A DNA stretch of 8,362 nt from Parcubacteria group bacterium CG11_big_fil_rev_8_21_14_0_20_39_22 (lineage in GTDB: Bacteria; Patescibacteriota; Minisyncoccia; Phycocordibacterales; GCA-002787175). The translations under genes and the position numbers were made by a program. Below the pieces are notes generated by a model. The model was not told the DNA's origin. It saw nothing but the letters and a program-made list of their open reading frames with translations, and ran no database searches. Each line of letters starts with the position of its first letter. The first letter of the stretch is position 1. Location of the stretch: contig PCWC01000099.1 of assembly GCA_002787175.1 (NCBI GenBank), positions 1 through 8,362 of the forward strand, given 5' to 3'. This document shows positions 6,445-8,362 of the stretch, piece by piece.

Positions 6445-6565
6445 AGGACTTACGCATCCCCGTGAAGTTCGAGGAGCGAGGGAGGGAAAATGGGGGTCGT
6501 ATACAAATACGGTGAGTGTTTTCCCGACCGACGCGACAAAGAAATTCGCCAAATGCGTAAGTCCT
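6445..6565. repeat. 121-bp hairpin element with 13-bp perfect ends (MITE-like)
   Basis: Perfect terminal inverted repeats, aggacttacgcat (6445-6457) and atgcgtaagtcct (6553-6565), enclose a G-rich core that folds further: gggaaaa/ttttccc (6484-6490 with 6519-6525) and cgtat/atacg (6498-6502 with 6507-6511), with a one-base offset from the outer arms. It sits between ccdA and the DipZ-type gene, and its right end supplies two of the three bases of the ccdA stop codon (TAG, 6564-6566). No target duplication is obvious. It may be a non-autonomous insertion, an intercistronic RNA hairpin, or both. Confidence 0.75.
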
Positions 6566-7292
6566 ATTTGAGTAGGAATTTGTTCAGAAGCTCAAAATTG
6601 GCTATTCGACTCAAATCTTGAGTAAATACTAAAATACCAAGAATTATGAGTACCACTCCAAAACCTCTGTTTACATATACGAGTATATGGGAATATTTCG
6701 TGATAAGTTTGTCGGCACTCGAGGCGAATAACCCGACGAGTAGAAAAGGGATACCTAAACCGATTGCGTAAGATAAAAGCAACCAAAAAGCTGTGCCTGG
6801 AGCTGAAGCCGCAAGACCGAGAATCGCACCGAGAGCCGCTCCGACGCAGGGTGTCCAACCGGCGGCAAACGCCGCACCAAAAACGAACGAGGTTAAAAAT
6901 CTCGAATTGAATTTCTTTGTAACCCTAAACTTGTGTTCCCGTTCAAGAAAAGGAATCCTTATAAGTCCCGACAGGTAGATTCCGAAAAATATAATCACAG
7001 CTCCCCCTATACGAGCAAGCCAAATCTGAACATCGTAGGCAATCGCCTCAAGTAAGGTGTTAAGGAGAACTCCGAGAGCCGCAAAAACGACGGAAAACCC
7101 GAGTACAAAGAATAGACTGTTTGCAAACATTGCACCTCGCCTTGATCCTCCACCCTCTTCGTCTCCTTCCCTTTTTTCAAGAGAAGTGCCCGATAAATAA
7201 GCGAGGAACCCAGGAATAATAGGTAAGACACAAGGAGATAAAAATGATATGATTCCGGCAATTCCTGCCACTATAAATGTTATATCTGTCAT
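6564..7292 (-). CDS. ccdA: Cytochrome c biogenesis/thiol transporter CcdA (DsbD core)
   Basis: CcdA carries electrons from cytoplasmic thioredoxin across the membrane to extracytoplasmic CxxC proteins. The 242-residue protein has about six hydrophobic spans and the two redox cysteines in their usual pseudo-symmetric places: Cys21 in SFLSPCVLPIIPG (17-29) and Cys149 in GWTPCVGAALGAILG (145-159). ATG 7292 is preferred over 7370 because the extra residues encoded upstream are not CcdA-like and would overlap the preceding gene; the chosen start is 4 bp after that gene's stop. Its neighbours, an anchored thioredoxin on each side, are its likely partners. No cytochrome c assembly gene is seen, so general disulfide reduction is more likely than haem work. 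Confidence 0.95.
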   Translation of the reverse strand: MTDITFIVAGIAGIISFLSPCVLPIIPGFLAYLSGTSLEKREGDEEGGGSRRGAMFANSLFFVLGFSVVFAALGVLLNTLLEAIAYDVQIWLARIGGAVIIFFGIYLSGLIRIPFLEREHKFRVTKKFNSRFLTSFVFGAAFAAGWTPCVGAALGAILGLAASAPGTAFWLLLSYAIGLGIPFLLVGLFASSADKLITKYSHILVYVNRGFGVVLIILGILVFTQDLSRIANFELLNKFLLK

Positions 7293-7296
7293 ATTT

Positions 7297-7905
7297 TTAG
7301 AGATTATTGTTGATTTCGGAGATGTATCGGCTTTGCTCCCAACTCTCTGGAGACTTGAGCACACGCTCACCGTTTTTTATAAATACCTTCGTATGTTGAT
7401 AGGCCACACCAAATTCCCGAGCAAGATTTTCTTCGTAATCATCAGTTTGGTTATCATTGTAATTTACGCGAAAGCCGATAACCTCACTGCTTTGAAGCTC
7501 GTTAAAAGCCGCCTGCATTTTGGGAAATTCTGCACGACATATCGGACACCAATTGGCATAGAAATACAAAACCACAAGCTTGTCACTTAGAATAGCTTTT
7601 TCATAATCTTCTTCTTTGAAATCAAGCAAGGGAGCTGATGAACCAGCAAGAACTTGTCCCATATAAGATCCCGTCATCATGGAATCTTCACCTTCTATCA
7701 TCGTACTGTCGTCATTCATAGCACCATTTTCTTCTATCATTTTTTCACCCTCAGTCATTGAGTCATCATCTTTCATCATAAGATTATCATCACCCCTTGG
7801 AATCAAGTTGTAATAAAAAATACCTACCACCATGATAAGCACTGCAACAATTGCAATGATAACGCCCGTAGCTGCACCTTTTTCTTTTTTGATTTTATTA
7901 TACAT
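7297..7905 (-). CDS. Membrane-anchored thioredoxin-like protein with Met/Asp-rich linker
   Basis: The 202-residue protein has a basic N-terminus, one anchor span (about 12-33), an acidic Met-rich linker (about 38-83, with nine Met among many Asp/Glu), and a thioredoxin domain (about 88-202). The active site is ANWCPIC (117-123, Cys120 and Cys123). Where classical thioredoxins have a cis-proline before the last beta hairpin (IPT), this one has YQHTKVF (169-175), so His171 seems to replace the proline. I believe some thioredoxin-like families share that. It starts the redox cluster, 4 bp before ccdA, and would be reduced by CcdA or oxidise exported proteins. The linker could be a flexible spacer, metal binder or sacrificial methionine store; none is shown. 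Confidence 0.92.
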   Translation of the reverse strand: MYNKIKKEKGAATGVIIAIVAVLIMVVGIFYYNLIPRGDDNLMMKDDDSMTEGEKMIEENGAMNDDSTMIEGEDSMMTGSYMGQVLAGSSAPLLDFKEEDYEKAILSDKLVVLYFYANWCPICRAEFPKMQAAFNELQSSEVIGFRVNYNDNQTDDYEENLAREFGVAYQHTKVFIKNGERVLKSPESWEQSRYISEINNNL

Positions 7906-7950
7906 ATTTTAATTTTTAATTATTTTAAAACTGCCATCAATTCTCAATAA

Positions 7951-7962
7951 CACATATATGTG
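7951..7962. promoter_or_regulatory. 12-bp palindrome in the leader of the redox cluster
   Basis: cacatatatgtg is a perfect palindrome between the candidate transcription start and the thioredoxin-like start codon at 7905. It is A/T-rich and short, so chance is possible; it could be a regulator site. Confidence 0.3.
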
Positions 7963-7989
7963 CATTTAATTGTATCGCCTTTTTATGAT

Positions 7990-8013
7990 ATGTAAAGCTA
8001 ACTTTACATTATA
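7990..8013 (-). promoter_or_regulatory. Candidate promoter and operator of the redox cluster
   Basis: A perfect TATAAT lies on the minus strand at 8013-8008, with only a weak -35 (TTACAT, 18 nt upstream). Overlapping and following it is a perfect inverted repeat, atgtaaag-ctaa-ctttacat (7990-7997 with 8002-8009). The expected transcription start (about 8001) falls inside it, the classic place for a repressor site. The leader to ATG 7905 would be about 96 nt. I cannot name the regulator. The arrangement is seen; the function is inferred. Confidence 0.45.
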
Positions 8014-8031
8014 AATGTGGATAACGAGGTC

Positions 8032-8052
8032 ATGTAACGTGTAACTTGTAAC
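8032..8052. repeat. Three tandem 7-bp repeats (ntgtaac)
   Basis: atgtaac, gtgtaac and ttgtaac follow one another without a gap, upstream of the candidate promoter. They could be a direct-repeat binding site or simple-sequence drift. Confidence 0.55.
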
Positions 8053-8277
8053 ACGAGAGAATAATTTCCAATTTTCAATTCTAAATTTTCAAATATGGAA
8101 GCCATATAAACTCCCCCTCCTACTCCGCTAAAGCTACGGAGGAACACGGCCGACTCCTGCCTCTTACCAACCTCAAATTTTACGGAAAATATCAAAACAT
8201 AGGCAACCAGGTTGCCGTAGTTTTAGATTTTCAATTTTCAAACAAAAGGAACACTACCTAATCAACTAATGAAATTC
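8053..8277. other. Non-coding right end: A/T-rich motif copies and hairpins
   Basis: With its neighbours, this completes the gene-free stretch 7906-8362. The 9-mer aattttcaa occurs at 8070-8078, 8084-8092 and 8233-8241, with a variant at 8226-8234. Inverted repeats are atatgg-aag-ccatat (8093-8107), ctccg/cggag (8123-8127 with 8137-8141) and ggcaacc-a-ggttgcc (8202-8216). An open frame on the minus strand (8004-8195) is not protein-like and overlaps these structures. I see no gene. Confidence 0.6.
8202..8216. terminator. Compact hairpin, possible terminator
   Basis: ggcaacc and ggttgcc form a perfect 7-bp stem around one base, so in RNA a few inner pairs would open. T-rich sequence follows on both strands: gtagttttagattttc on plus, tatgttttgatatttt on minus. 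It could end transcription entering from outside the window. The T-runs are interrupted, so the call is tentative. Confidence 0.35.
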
Positions 8278-8362
8278 GGAGTATAGAAACTTTTCGGGGG
8301 CTATTTATCCTTTTCTCAATAACCCACTAATCACTCTAAAGCGTCTATCTTTTCTCAGTCCG
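8278..8362 (-). repeat. Right copy of 85-bp terminal inverted repeat
   Basis: This is the inverted copy of bases 7-91, 84 of 85 positions identical. It runs exactly to the last base of the window, so its true outer limit is unknown. Its inner limit is at 8278; inside it the sequence no longer matches the left end. The 84-bp palindrome beside the left copy has no counterpart here. Confidence 0.9.

Noticed and set aside
8004..8195. 63-codon minus-strand frame in the right non-coding end
   Set aside because: It crosses tandem repeats, hairpins and the predicted promoter, and its product has no recognisable domain.
1..8362. CRISPR array, toxin-antitoxin pair or phage-defence genes
   Set aside because: No spaced direct repeats of CRISPR size and no such protein families were seen; all recognisable genes are metabolic, redox or membrane proteins.

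Overview
The window looks like a chromosomal piece of a Patescibacteria (CPR) bacterium, probably of the Parcubacteria/Paceibacteria type. This is inferred from style, not from a marker gene: low G+C, short genes, membrane-anchored proteins of no known family, a thioredoxin with a Met/Asp-rich linker, few Shine-Dalgarno sequences, and intergenic DNA full of hairpins and A/T-rich repeats. No tRNA, rRNA, transposase, integrase, replication gene or CRISPR array was seen.

All thirteen supported genes lie on the minus strand, so transcription runs from high to low coordinates. In that order: (i) 7906-8362 is non-coding, with the right copy of an inverted repeat, several hairpins, and a candidate promoter with a palindromic operator; (ii) 5256-7905 is an extracytoplasmic thiol-redox module: a membrane-anchored thioredoxin-like protein, the electron carrier CcdA, and a DipZ-type anchored thioredoxin with a C-terminal domain. 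A 121-bp hairpin element lies between the last two genes; (iii) 4830-2513 holds a HIT protein, a PspC-domain membrane protein, MsrA, two anchored proteins of unknown function and a 35-residue membrane peptide; (iv) 2403-301 is a tight cluster for the end of riboflavin synthesis and FMN formation: stand-alone riboflavin kinase, riboflavin synthase, lumazine synthase and a HAD phosphatase; (v) 1-300 is non-coding, with the left copy of the inverted repeat and an 84-bp palindrome.

The redox genes fit together: CcdA would carry reducing power across the membrane to the two anchored CxxC proteins. MsrA repairs oxidised methionine but has no export signal, so it probably acts in the cytoplasm. The riboflavin genes cover only the last steps; RibA, RibB, RibD and the FAD synthetase domain are absent here.

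The most striking structural fact is that an 85-bp sequence at the left edge (7-91) recurs inverted at the right edge (8278-8362) with one mismatch. The window could therefore be a transposase-less cassette with terminal inverted repeats, or simply a contig that broke in two copies of a dispersed repeat.
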